Source: Cladorhizidae sp. MBARI D1340-BT2
Lineage: Eukaryota > Porifera > Demospongiae > Poecilosclerida > Cladorhizidae
DNA length: 64,000 nucleotides
Direction: 5' to 3'
NCBI GenBank assembly: GCA_028752905.1
Contig: JAQNBH010000062.1
Location: 242,281-306,280 of the forward strand
The notes under the pieces are model-generated. The model saw only the letters and a list, made by a program, of their open reading frames with translations. It searched no databases and had not been told where the DNA came from. A program made the translations under genes and the position numbers. This document shows, one piece after another, positions 23,695 through 37,357 of the stretch (positions within the stretch are counted from its first letter, which is position 1; every line of letters starts with the position of its first letter).

Positions 23695-24606
23695 CCCTAA
23701 TTAACAAGACCAAAGTCCCAGATTTTGTCAACTGATAGAGAAGGCCCTTATCTGCAACATGTCAACAGATTATCAATAAATGTAGTGGTTTTTCACTGGC
23801 AGGCCACCGCTTTGGCAACTGGAAAACGCCAGGAAAGATCGCAAACCTTACCACTTCAAATCACCATAACTTGCTAATACTTAGAGTAATCAAAATTTTG
23901 GCACGTACAAAAGACAGATAATTAGAAGGGCTATCCGGTGATATAAAAATTTTCTTTTTTGGATAAAGTGTAGCAAAGTTATGAGCTTTACGGCAAAAAA
24001 GCAAGATTTTTGGGGGGAAAATGAGAAACATATAGACCAAATTAGGGCAAATATCAAGATAGAGAACACATAATGAAACCTATCATTCGAATCATATCAA
24101 GTCCATTACAGTGAAGTGTGCAGAATATTATTATGGATGTTTGATATCAACAGAGAGCACAGGGAGAGACCTATCTTAATAGCTATATATCAAGTTTATA
24201 CAGTGAAGTGTGGAGAATCTATGAAGCTAACCTGTTTAGCATCAAGATAGAGAACACATAGAGAAACCTATCTTGTGATTCTATGTATGCAGAATATACG
24301 GATGTTTGGTATCAAGAGAGAGAACAGAGAGAGGCCTACCTTTAGAGCTATATATCAAGTCTATTCAGTGAAGTGTGGAGAATCTATGAAGCTAACATGT
24401 TTAGCTCAAGATAGAGAACACTGAGAGATACCTATCTTGCAAGTCCACTACAGTGAAGTGTGCAGAATATATGGATGTTTGGTATCAAGAGAGAGCACTT
24501 AGAGAGTCCTATCTTAATAGCTATACATCAAGTCTAGACAGTGAAGTGTGGATAATCTACGAAGCTAAACATGTTTAGCATCAAGTAAGAGTACAATTCA
24601 TAACTG
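23695..24606. repeat. Monomer 27, type A with A269, 912 bp
   Basis: A269 with C280, an A/C mixture, plus TCTAGA. Pairs with monomer 30. Confidence 0.97.
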
Positions 24607-25518
24607 CCCTAATTAACAAGACCAAAGTCCCAGATTTTGTCAACTGATAGAGAAGGCCCTTATCTGCAACATGTCAACAGATTATCAATAAATGTAGTGG
24701 TTTTTCACTGGCAGGCCACCGCTTTGGCAACTGGAAAACGCCAGGAAAGATCGCAAACCTTACCACTTCAAATCACCATAACTTGCTAATACTTAGAGTA
24801 ATCAAAATTTTGGCACGTACAAAAGACAGATAATTAGAAGGGCTATCCGGTGATATAAAAATTTCCTTTTTTGGATAAAGTGTAGAAAAGTTATGAGCTT
24901 TACGGCAAAAAAGCAAGATTTTTGGGGGGGAAATGAGAAACATATAGACCAAATTAGGGCAAATATCAAGATAGAGAACACATAATGAAACCTATCATTC
25001 GAATCATATCAAGTCCATTAGAGTGAAGTGTGCAGAATATTATTATGGATGTTTGATATCAACAGAGAGCACAGGGAGAGACCTATCTTAATAGCTATAT
25101 ATCAAGTTTATACAGTGAAGTGTGGAGAATCTATGAAGCTAACCTGTTTAGCATCAAGATAGAGAACACATAGAGAAACCTATCTTGTGATTCTATGTAT
25201 GCAGAATATACGGATGTTTGGTATCAAGAGAGAGAACAGAGAGAGGCCTACCTTTAGAGCTATATATCAAGTCTATTCAGTGAAGTGTGGAGAATCTATG
25301 AAGCTAACATGTTTAGCTCAAGATAGAGAACACTGAGAGATACCTATCTTGCAAGTCCACTACAGTGAAGTGTGCAGAATATATGGATGTTTGGTATCAA
25401 GAGAGAGCACTTAGAGAGTCCTATCTTAATAGCTATACATCAAGTCTATTCAGTGAAGTGTGGATAATCTACGAAGCTAAACATGTTTAGCATCAAGTAA
25501 GAGTACAATTCATAACTG
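24607..25518. repeat. Monomer 28, type C with T204, 912 bp
   Basis: Matches monomer 25. Confidence 0.97.
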
Positions 25519-26427
25519 CCCTAATTAACAAGACCAAAGTCCCAGATTTTGTCAACTGATAGAGAAGGCCCTTATCTGCAACATGTCAACAGATTATCAA
25601 TAAATGTAGTGGTTTTTCACTGGCAGGCCACCGCTTTGGCAACTGGAAAACGCCAGGAAAGATCGCAAACCTTACCACTTCAAATCACCATAACCTGCTA
25701 ATACTTAGAGTAATCAAAATTTTGGCACGTACAAAAGACAGATAATTAGAAGGGCTCTCCGGTGATATAAATAATTTCTTTTATGGGTAAAGTGTAGAAA
25801 AGTTATGAGCTTTACGGCAAAAAAGCAAGATTTTTGGGGGGAAAATGAGAAACATATAGACCAAATTAGGGCAAATATCAAGATAGAGAACACATAATGA
25901 AACCTATCATTCGAATCATATCAAGTCCATTACAGTGAAGTGTGCAGAATATTATGGATGTTTGATATCAACAGAGAGCACAGGGAGAGACCTATCTTAA
26001 TAGCTATATATCAAGTTTATACAGTGAAGTGTGGAGAATCTATGAAGCTAACCTGTTTAGCATCAAGATAGAGAACACATAGAAAAACCTATCTTGTGAT
26101 TCTATGTATGCAGAATATACGGATGTTTGGTATCAAGAGAGAGAACAGAGAGAGGCCTACCTTTAGAGCTATATATCAAGTCTATTCAGTGAAGTGTGGA
26201 GAATCTATGAAGCTAACATGTTTAGCTCAAGATAGAGAACACTGAGAGATACCTATCTTGCAAGTCCACTACAGTGAAGTGTGCAGAATATATGGATGTT
26301 TGGTATCAAGAGAGAGCACTTAGAGAGTTCTATCTTAATAGCTATACATCAAGTCTATTCAGTGAAGTGTGGATAATCTACGAAGCTAAACATGTTTAGC
26401 ATCAAGTAAGAGTACAATTCATAACTG
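25519..26427. repeat. Monomer 29, type B, 909 bp
   Basis: A265, A569 and T814 as in monomer 26. Confidence 0.97.
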
Positions 26428-27339
26428 CCCTAATTAACAAGACCAAAGTCCCAGATTTTGTCAACTGATAGAGAAGGCCCTTATCTGCAACATGTCAACA
26501 GATTATCAATAAATGTAGTGGTTTTTCACTGGCAGGCCACCGCTTTGGCAACTGGAAAACGCCAGGAAAGATCGCAAACCTTACCACTTCAAATCACCAT
26601 AACTTGCTAATACTTAGAGTAATCAAAATTTTGGCACGTACAAAAGACAGATAATTAGAAGGGCTATCCGGTGATATAAAAATTTTCTTTTTTGGATAAA
26701 GTGTAGCAAAGTTATGAGCTTTACGGCAAAAAAGCAAGATTTTTGGGGGGAAAATGAGAAACATATAGACCAAATTAGGGCAAATATCAAGATAGAGAAC
26801 ACATAATGAAACCTATCATTCGAATCATATCAAGTCCATTACAGTGAAGTGTGCAGAATATTATTATGGATGTTTGATATCAACAGAGAGCACAGGGAGA
26901 GACCTATCTTAATAGCTATATATCAAGTTTATACAGTGAAGTGTGGAGAATCTATGAAGCTAACCTGTTTAGCATCAAGATAGAGAACACATAGAGAAAC
27001 CTATCTTGTGATTCTATGTATGCAGAATATACGGATGTTTGGTATCAAGAGAGAGAACAGAGAGAGGCCTACCTTTAGAGCTATATATCAAGTCTATTCA
27101 GTGAAGTGTGGAGAATCTATGAAGCTAACATGTTTAGCTCAAGATAGAGAACACTGAGAGATACCTATCTTGCAAGTCCACTACAGTGAAGTGTGCAGAA
27201 TATATGGATGTTTGGTATCAAGAGAGAGCACTTAGAGAGTCCTATCTTAATAGCTATACATCAAGTCTAGACAGTGAAGTGTGGATAATCTACGAAGCTA
27301 AACATGTTTAGCATCAAGTAAGAGTACAATTCATAACTG
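26428..27339. repeat. Monomer 30, type A with A269, 912 bp
   Basis: A269, C280 and TCTAGA as in monomer 27. Confidence 0.97.
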
Positions 27340-28251
27340 CCCTAATTAACAAGACCAAAGTCCCAGATTTTGTCAACTGATAGAGAAGGCCCTTATCTGC
27401 AACATGTCAACAGATTATCAATAAATGTAGTGGTTTTTCACTGGCAGGCCACCGCTTTGGCAACTGGAAAACGCCAGGAAAGATCGCAAACCTTACCACT
27501 TCAAATCACCATAACTTGCTAATACTTAGAGTAATCAAAATTATGGCACGTACAAAAGACAGATAATTAGAAGGGCTATCCGGTGATATAAAAATTTTCT
27601 TTTTTGGGTAAAGTGTAGCAAAGTTATGAGCTTTACGGCAAAAAAGCAAGATTTTTGGGGGGAAAATGAGAAACATATAGACCAAATTAGGGCAAATATC
27701 AAGATAGAGAACACATAATGAAACCTATCATTCGAATCATATCAAGTCCATTACAGTGAAGTGTGCAGAATATTATTATGGATGTTTGATATCAACAGAG
27801 AGCACAGGGAGAGACCTATCTTAATAGCTATATATCAAGTTTATACAGTGAAGTGTGGAGAATCTATGAAGCTAACCTGTTTAGCATCAAGATAGAGAAC
27901 ACATAGAGAAACCTATCTTGTGATTCTATGTATGCAGAATATACGGATGTTTGGTATCAAGAGAGAGAACAGAGAGAGGCCTACCTTTAGAGCTATATAT
28001 CAAGTCTATTCAGTGAAGTGTGGAGAATCTATGAAGCTAACATGTTTAGCTCAAGATAGAGAACACTGAGAGATACCTATCTTGCAAGTCCACTACAGTG
28101 AAGTGTGCAGAATATATGGATGTTTGGTATCAAGAGAGAGCACTTAGAGAGTCCTATCTTAATAGCTATACATCAAGTCTATTCAGTGAAGTGTGGATAA
28201 TCTACGAAGCTAAACATGTTTAGCATCAAGTAAGAGTACAATTCATAACTG
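27340..28251. repeat. Monomer 31, A with C-type A204, 912 bp
   Basis: Only A204 is C-like. All later markers are type A, which suggests a short conversion tract. Confidence 0.97.
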
Positions 28252-29160
28252 CCCTAATTAACAAGACCAAAGTCCCAGATTTTGTCAACTGATAGAGAAG
28301 GCCCTTATCTGCAACATGTCAACAGATTATCAATAAATGTAGTGGTTTTTCACTGGCAGGCCACCGCTTTGGCAACTGGAAAACGCCAGGAAAGATCGCA
28401 AACCTTACCACTTCAAATCACCATAACCTGCTAATACTTAGAGTAATCAAAATTTTGGCACGTACAAAAGACAGATAATTAGAAGGGCTCTCCGGTGATA
28501 TAAATAATTTCTTTTTTGGGTAAAGTGTAGAAAAGTTATGAGCTTTACGGCAAAAAAGCAAGATTTTTGGGGGGAAAATGAGAAACATATAGACCAAATT
28601 AGGGCAAATATCAAGATAGAGAACACATAATGAAACCTATCATTCGAATCATATCAAGTCCATTACAGTGAAGTGTGCAGAATATTATGGATGTTTGATA
28701 TCAACAGAGAGCACAGGGAGAGACCTATCTTAATAGCTATATATCAAGTTTATACAGTGAAGTGTGGAGAATCTATGAAGCTAACCTGTTTAGCATCAAG
28801 ATAGAGAACACATAGAGAAACCTATCTTGTGATTCTATGTATGCAGAATATACGGATGTTTGGTATCAAGAGAGAGAACAGAGAGAGGCCTACCTTTAGA
28901 GCTATATATCAAGTCTATTCAGTGAAGTGTGGAGAATCTATGAAGCTAACATGTTTAGCTCAAGATAGAGAACACTGAGAGATACCTATCTTGCAAGTCC
29001 ACTACAGTGAAGTGTGCAGAATATATGGATGTTTGGTATCAAGAGAGAGCACTTAGAGAGTCCTATCTTAATAGCTATACATCAAGTCTATTCAGTGAAG
29101 TGTGGATAATCTACGAAGCTAAACATGTTTAGCATCAAGTAAGAGTACAATTCATAACTG
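28252..29160. repeat. Monomer 32, type B, 909 bp
   Basis: Standard type B with G569 and C814. Confidence 0.97.
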
Positions 29161-30072
29161 CCCTAATTAACAAGACCAAAGTCCCAGATTTTGTCAACTG
29201 ATAGAGAAGGCCCTTATCTGCAACATGTCAACAGATTATCAATAAATGTAGTGGTTTTTCACTGGCAGGCCACCGCTTTGGCAACTGGAAAACGCCAGGA
29301 AAGATCGCAAACCTTACCACTTCAAATCACCATAACTTGCTAATACTTAGAGTAATCAAAATTTTGGCACGTACAAAAGACAGATAATTAGAAGGGCTAT
29401 CCGGTGATATAAAAATTTTCTTTTTTAGGTAAAGTGTAGAAAAGTTATGAGCTTTACGGCAAAAAAGCAAGATTTTTGGGGGGAAAATGAGAAACATATA
29501 GACCAAATTAGGGCAAATATCAAGATAGAGAACACATAATGAAACCTATCATTCGAATCATATCAAGTCCATTACAGTGAAGTGTGCAGAATATTATTAT
29601 GGATGTTTGATATCAACAGAGAGCACAGGGAGAGACCTATCTTAATAGCTATATATCAAGTTTATACAGTGAAGTGTGGAGAATCTATGAAGCTAACCAG
29701 TTTAGCATCAAGATAGAGAACACATAGAGAAACCTATCTTGTGATTCTATGTATGCAGAATATACGGATGTTTGGTATCAAGAGAGAGAACAGAGAGAGG
29801 CCTACCTTTAGAGCTATATATCAAGTCTATTCAGTGAAGTGTGGAGAATCTATGAAGCTAACATGTTTAGCTCAAGATAGAGAACACTGAGAGATACCTA
29901 TCTTGCAAGTCCACTACAGTGAAGTGTGCAGAATATATGGATGTTTGGTATCAAGAGAGAGCACTTAGAGAGTCCTATCTTAATAGCTATACATCAAGTC
30001 TATTCAGTGAAGTGTGGATAATCTACGAAGCTAAACATGTTTAGCATCAAGTAAGAGTACAATTCATAACTG
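29161..30072. repeat. Monomer 33, A-like, 912 bp
   Basis: A267, A280 and a private T539 to A in the S2 palindrome. Confidence 0.97.
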
Positions 30073-30984
30073 CCCTAATTAACAAGACCAAAGTCCCAGA
30101 TTTTGTCAACTGATAGAGAAGGCCCTTATCTGCAACATGTCAACAGATTATCAATAAATGTAGTGGTTTTTCACTGGCAGGCCACCGCTTTGGCAACTGG
30201 AAAACGCCAGGAAAGATCGCAAACCTTACCACTTCAAATCACCATAACTTGCTAATACTTAGAGTAATCAAAATTTTGGCACGTACAAAAGACAGATAAT
30301 TAGAAGGGCTATCCGGTGATATAAAAATTTTCTTTTTTGGGTAAAGTGTAGAAAAGTTATGAGCTTTACGGCAAAAAAGCAAAAATTTTGGGGGGAAAAT
30401 GAGAAACATATAGACCAAATTAGGGCAAATATCAAGATAGAGAACACATAATGAAACCTATCATTCGAATCATATCAAGTCCATTACAGTGAAGTGTGCA
30501 GAATATTATTATGGATGTTTGATATCAACAGAGAGCACAGGGAGAGACCTATCTTAATAGCTATATATCAAGTTTATACAGTGAAGTGTGGAGAATCTAT
30601 GAAGCTAACCTGTTTAGCATCAAGATAGAGAACACATAGAGAAACCTATCTTGTGATTCTATGTATGCAGAATATACGGATGTTTGGTATCAAGAGAGAG
30701 AACAGAGAGAGGCCTACCTTTAGAGCTATATATCAAGTCTATTCAGTGAAGTGTGGAGAATCTATGAAGCTAACATGTTTAGCTCAAGATAGAGAACACT
30801 GAGAGATACCTATCTTGCAAGTCCACTACAGTGAAGTGTGCAGAATATATGGATGTTTGGTATCAAGAGAGAGCACTTAGAGAGTCCTATCTTAATAGCT
30901 ATACATCAAGTCTAGACAGTGAAGTGTGGATAATCTACGAAGCTAAACATGTTTAGCATCAAGTAAGAGTACAATTCATAACTG
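30073..30984. repeat. Monomer 34, A-like, 912 bp
   Basis: A280, private changes near 310-313 (GCAAAAATTTTG), and TCTAGA. Confidence 0.97.
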
Positions 30985-31893
30985 CCCTAATTAACAAGAC
31001 CAAAGTCCCAGATTTTGTCAACTGATAGAGAAGGCCCTTATCTGCAACATGTCAACAGATTATCAATAAATGTAGTGGTTTTTCACTGGCAGGCCACCGC
31101 TTTGGCAACTGGAAAACGCCAGGAAAGATCGCAAACCTTACCACTTCAAATCACCATAACCTGCTAATACTTAGAGTAATCAAAATTTTGGCACGTACAA
31201 AAGACAGATAATTAGAAGGGCTCTCCGGTGATATAAATAATTTCTTTTTTGGGTAAAGTGTAGAAAAGTTATGAGCTTTACGGCAAAAAAGCAAGATTTT
31301 TGGGGGGAAAATGAGAAACATATAGACCAAATTAGGGCAAATATCAAGATAGAGAACACATAATGAAACCTATCATTCGAATCATATCAAGTCCATTACA
31401 GTGAAGTGTGCAGAATATTATGGATGTTTGATATCAACAGAGAGCACAGGGAGAGACCTATCTTAATAGCTATATATCAAGTTTATACAGTGAAGTGTGG
31501 AGAATCTATGAAGCTAACCTGTTTAGCATCAAGATAGAGAACACATAGAGAAACCTATCTTGTGATTCTATGTATGCAGAATATACGGATGTTTGGTATC
31601 AAGAGAGAGAACAGAGAGAGGCCTACCTTTAGAGCTATATATCAAGTCTATTCAGTGAAGTGTGGAGAATCTATGAAGCTAACATGTTTAGCTCAAGATA
31701 GAGAACACTGAGAGATACCTATCTTGCAAGTCCACTACAGTGAAGTGTGCAGAATATATGGATGTTTGGTATCAAGAGAGAGCACTTAGAGAGTCCTATC
31801 TTAATAGCTATACATCAAGTCTATTCAGTGAAGTGTGGATAATCTACGAAGCTAAACATGTTTAGCATCAAGTAAGAGTACAATTCATAACTG
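30985..31893. repeat. Monomer 35, type B, 909 bp
   Basis: Standard type B. Confidence 0.97.
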
Positions 31894-32805
31894 CCCTAAT
31901 TAACAAGACCAAAGTCCCAGATTTTGTCAACTGATAGAGAAGGCCCTTATCTGCAACATGTCAACAGATTATCAATAAATGTAGTGGTTTTTCACTGGCA
32001 GGCCACCGCTTTGGCAACTGGAAAACGCCAGGAAAGATCGCAAACCTTACCACTTCAAATCACCATAACTTGCTAATACTTAGAGTAATCAAAATTTTGG
32101 CACGTACAAAAGACAGATAATTAGAAGGGCTATCCGGTGATATAAAAATTTTCTTTTTTAGATAAAGTGTAGAAAAGTTATGAGCTTTACGGCAAAAAAG
32201 CAAGATTTTTGGGGGGAAAATGAGAAACATATAGACCAAATTAGGGCAAATATCAAGATAGAGAACACATAATGAAACCTATCATTCGAATCATATCAAG
32301 TCCATTACAGTGAAGTGTGCAGAATATTATTATGGATGTTTGATATCAACAGAGAGCACAGGGAGAGACCTATCTTAATAGCTATATATCAAGTTTATAC
32401 AGTGAAGTGTGGAGAATCTATGAAGCTAACCTGTTTAGCATCAAGATAGAGAACACATAGAGAAACCTATCTTGTGATTCTATGTATGCAGAATATACGG
32501 ATGTTTGGTATCAAGAGAGAGAACAGAGAGAGGCCTACCTTTAGAGCTATATATCAAGTCTATTCAGTGAAGTGTGGAGAATCTATGAAGCTAACATGTT
32601 TAGCTCAAGATAGAGAACACTGAGAGATACCTATCTTGCAAGTCCACTACAGTGAAGTGTGCAGAATATATGGATGTTTGGTATCAAGAGAGAGCACTTA
32701 GAGAGTCCTATCTTAATAGCTATACATCAAGTCTAGACAGTGAAGTGTGGATAATCTACGAAGCTAAACATGTTTAGCATCAAGTAAGAGTACAATTCAT
32801 AACTG
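31894..32805. repeat. Monomer 36, A-like, 912 bp
   Basis: A267 and A269 together, A280, TCTAGA. Confidence 0.97.
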
Positions 32806-33717
32806 CCCTAATTAACAAGACCAAAGTCCCAGATTTTGTCAACTGATAGAGAAGGCCCTTATCTGCAACATGTCAACAGATTATCAATAAATGTAGTGGT
32901 TTTTCACTGGCAGGCCACCGCTTTGGCAACTGGAAAACGCCAGGAAAGATCGCAAACCTTACCACTTCAAATCACCATAACTTGCTAATACTTAGAGTAA
33001 TCAAAATTATGGCACGTACAAAAGACAGATAATTAGAAGGGCTATCCGGTGATATAAAAATTTCCTTTTTTGGATAAAGTGTAGAAAAGTTATGAGCTTT
33101 ACGGCAAAAAAGCAAGATTTTTGGGGGGGAAATGAGAAACATATAGACCAAATTAGGGCAAATATCAAGATAGAGAACACATAATGAAACCTATCATTCG
33201 AATCATATCAAGTCCATTAGAGTGAAGTGTGCAGAATATTATTATGGATGTTTGATATCAACAGAGAGCACAGGGAGAGACCTATCTTAATAGCTATATA
33301 TCAAGTTTATACAGTGAAGTGTGGAGAATCTATGAAGCTAACCTGTTTAGCATCAAGATAGAGAACACATAGAGAAACCTATCTTGTGATTCTATGTATG
33401 CAGAATATACGGATGTTTGGTATCAAGAGAGAGAACAGAGAGAGGCCTACCTTTAGAGCTATATATCAAGTCTATTCAGTGAAGTGTGGAGAATCTATGA
33501 AGCTAACATGTTTAGCTCAAGATAGAGAACACTGAGAGATACCTATCTTGCAAGTCCACTACAGTGAAGTGTGCAGAATATATGGATGTTTGGTATCAAG
33601 AGAGAGCACTTAGAGAGTCCTATCTTAATAGCTATACATCAAGTCTATTCAGTGAAGTGTGGATAATCTACGAAGCTAAACATGTTTAGCATCAAGTAAG
33701 AGTACAATTCATAACTG
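32806..33717. repeat. Monomer 37, type C, 912 bp
   Basis: Standard type C. Confidence 0.97.
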
Positions 33718-34625
33718 CCCTAATTAACAAGACCAAAGTCCCAGATTTTGTCAACTGATAGAGAAGGCCCTTATCTGCAACATGTCAACAGATTATCAAT
33801 AAATGTAGTGGTTTTTCACTGGCAGGCCACCGCTTTGGCAACTGGAAAACGCCAGGAAAGATCGCAAACCTTACCACTTCAAATCACCATAACCTGCTAA
33901 TACTTAGAGTAATCAAAATTTTGGCACGTACAAAAGACAGATAATTAGAAGGGCTCTCCGGTGATATAAATAATTTCTTTTTTGGGTAAAGTGTAGAAAA
34001 GTTATGAGCTTTACGGCAAAAAAGCAAGATTTTTGGGGGGAAAATGAGAAACATATAGACCAAATTAGGGCAAATATCAAGATAGAGAACACATAATGAA
34101 ACCTATCATTCGAATCATATCAAGTCCATTACAGTGAAGTGTGCAGAATATTATGGATGTTTGATATCAACAGAGAGCACAGGGAGAGACCTATCTTAAT
34201 AGCTATATATCAAGTTTATACAGTGAAGTGTGGAGAATCTATGAAGCTAACCTGTTTAGCATCAAGATAGAGAACACATAGAGAAACCTATCTTGTGATT
34301 CTATGTATGCAGAATATACGGATGTTTGGTATCAAGAGAGAGAACAGAGAGAGGCCTACCTTTAGAGCTATATATCAAGTCTATTCAGTGAAGTGTGGGA
34401 ATCTATGAAGCTAACATGTTTAGCTCAAGATAGAGAACACTGAGAGATACCTATCTTGCAAGTCCACTACAGTGAAGTGTGCAGAATATATGGATGTTTG
34501 GTATCAAGAGAGAGCACTTAGAGAGTCCTATCTTAATAGCTATACATCAAGTCTATTCAGTGAAGTGTGGATAATCTACGAAGCTAAACATGTTTAGCAT
34601 CAAGTAAGAGTACAATTCATAACTG
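33718..34625. repeat. Monomer 38, type B, 908 bp
   Basis: Type B with the extra 1-bp loss in S4, shared with monomers 39 and 42. Confidence 0.97.
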
Positions 34626-35533
34626 CCCTAATTAACAAGACCAAAGTCCCAGATTTTGTCAACTGATAGAGAAGGCCCTTATCTGCAACATGTCAACAGA
34701 TTATCAATAAATGTAGTGGTTTTTCACTGGCAGGCCACCGCTTTGGCAACTGGAAAACGCCAGGAAAGATCGCAAACCTTACCACTTCAAATCACCATAA
34801 CTTGCTAATACTTAGAGTAATCAAAATTTTGGCACGTACAAAAGACAGATAATTAGAAGGGCTCTCCGGTGATATAAATAATTTCTTTTTTGGGTAAAGT
34901 GTAGAAAAGTTATGAGCTTTACGGCAAAAAAGCAAGATTTTTGGGGGGAAAATGAGAAACATATAGACCAAATTAGGGCAAATATCAAGATAGAGAACAC
35001 ATAATGAAACCTATCATTCGAATCATATCAAGTCCATTACAGTGAAGTGTGCAGAATATTATGGATGTTTGATATCAACAGAGAGCACAGGGAGAGACCT
35101 ATCTTAATAGCTATATATCAAGTTTATACAGTGAAGTGTGGAGAATCTATGAAGCTAACCTGTTTAGCATCAAGATAGAGAACACATAGAGAAACCTATC
35201 TTGTGATTCTATGTATGCAGAATATACGGATGTTTGGTATCAAGAGAGAGAACAGAGAGAGGCCTACCTTTAGAGCTATATATCAAGTCTATTCAGTGAA
35301 GTGTGGGAATCTATGAAGCTAACATGTTTAGCTCAAGATAGAGAACACTGAGAGATACCTATCTTGCAAGTCCACTACAGTGAAGTGTGCAGAATATATG
35401 GATGTTTGGTATCAAGAGAGAGCACTTAGAGAGTCCTATCTTAATAGCTATACATCAAGTCTATTCAGTGAAGTGTGGATAATCTACGAAGCTAAACATG
35501 TTTAGCATCAAGTAAGAGTACAATTCATAACTG
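34626..35533. repeat. Monomer 39, type B with T177, 908 bp
   Basis: Type B from 239 onward but A-like T177, and the 1-bp S4 loss. Directly follows another 908-bp B copy. Confidence 0.97.
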
Positions 35534-36445
35534 CCCTAATTAACAAGACCAAAGTCCCAGATTTTGTCAACTGATAGAGAAGGCCCTTATCTGCAACATG
35601 TCAACAGATTATCAATAAATGTAGTGGTTTTTCACTGGCAGGCCACCGCTTTGGCAACTGGAAAACGCCAGGAAAGATCGCAAACCTTACCACTTCAAAT
35701 CACCATAACTTGCTAATACTTAGAGTAATCAAAATTTTGGCACGTACAAAAGACAGATAATTAGAAGGGCTATCCGGTGATATAAAAATTTTCTTTTTTG
35801 GGTAAAGTGTAGAAAAGTTATGAGCTTTACGGCAAAAAAGCAAGATTTTTGGGGGGGAAATGAGAAACATATAGACCAAATTAGGGCAAATATCAAGATA
35901 GAGAACACATAATGAAACCTATCATTCGAATCATATCAAGTCCATTACAGTGAAGTGTGCAGAATATTATTATGGATGTTTGATATCAACAGAGAGCACA
36001 GGGAGAGACCTATCTTAATAGCTATATATCAAGTTTATACAGTGAAGTGTGGAGAATCTATGAAGCTAACCTGTTTAGCATCAAGATAGAGAACACATAG
36101 AGAAACCTATCTTGTGATTCTATGTATGCAGAATATACGGATGTTTGGTATCAAGAGAGAGAACAGAGAGAGGCCTACCTTTAGAGCTATATATCAAGTC
36201 TATTCAGTGAAGTGTGGAGAATCTATGAAGCTAACATGTTTAGCTCAAGATAGAGAACACTGAGAGATACCTATCTTGCAAGTCCACTACAGTGAAGTGT
36301 GCAGAATATATGGATGTTTGGTATCAAGAGAGAGCACTTAGAGAGTCCTATCTTAATAGCTATACATCAAGTCTAGACAGTGAAGTGTGGATAATCTACG
36401 AAGCTAAACATGTTTAGCATCAAGTAAGAGTACAATTCATAACTG
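35534..36445. repeat. Monomer 40, A-like, 912 bp
   Basis: A239, A280, seven G, TCTAGA at 36372-36377, the last in the window. Confidence 0.97.
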
Positions 36446-37357
36446 CCCTAATTAACAAGACCAAAGTCCCAGATTTTGTCAACTGATAGAGAAGGCCCTT
36501 ATCTGCAACATGTCAACAGATTATCAATAAATGTAGTGGTTTTTCACTGGCAGGCCACCGCTTTGGCAACTGGAAAACGCCAGGAAAGATCGCAAACCTT
36601 ACCACTTCAAATCACCATAACTTGCTAATACTTAGAGTAATCAAAATTATGGCACGTACAAAAGACAGATAATTAGAAGGGCTATCCGGTGATATAAAAA
36701 TTTCCTTTTTTGGATAAAGTGTAGAAAAGTTATGAGCTTTACGGCAAAAAAGCAAGATTTTTGGGGGGGAAATGAGAAACATATAGACCAAATTAGGGCA
36801 AATATCAAGATAGAGAACACATAATGAAACCTATCATTCGAATCATATCAAGTCCATTAGAGTGAAGTGTGCAGAATATTATTATGGATGTTTGATATCA
36901 ACAGAGAGCACAGGGAGAGACCTATCTTAATAGCTATATATCAAGTTTATACAGTGAAGTGTGGAGAATCTATGAAGCTAACCTGTTTAGCATCAAGATA
37001 GAGAACACATAGAGAAACCTATCTTGTGATTCTATGTATGCAGAATATACGGATGTTTGGTATCAAGAGAGAGAACAGAGAGAGGCCTACCTTTAGAGCT
37101 ATATATCAAGTCTATTCAGTGAAGTGTGGAGAATCTATGAAGCTAACATGTTTAGCTCAAGATAGAGAACACTGAGAGATACCTATCTTGCAAGTCCACT
37201 ACAGTGAAGTGTGCAGAATATATGGATGTTTGGTATCAAGAGAGAGCACTTAGAGAGTCCTATCTTAATAGCTATACATCAAGTCTATTCAGTGAAGTGT
37301 GGATAATCTACGAAGCTAAACATGTTTAGCATCAAGTAAGAGTACAATTCATAACTG
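36446..37357. repeat. Monomer 41, type C, 912 bp
   Basis: Standard type C. Confidence 0.97.

Larger units (their letters stand above)
21874..27339. repeat. Three-monomer higher-order repeat (C-B-A), two copies, period 2733
   Basis: Monomers 25-27 and 28-30 correspond at 2733 bp. Each triplet has a type C copy with T204, a type B copy with A265, A569 and T814, and a type A copy with A269 and TCTAGA. These marker combinations occur nowhere else in the window. Confidence 0.88.
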
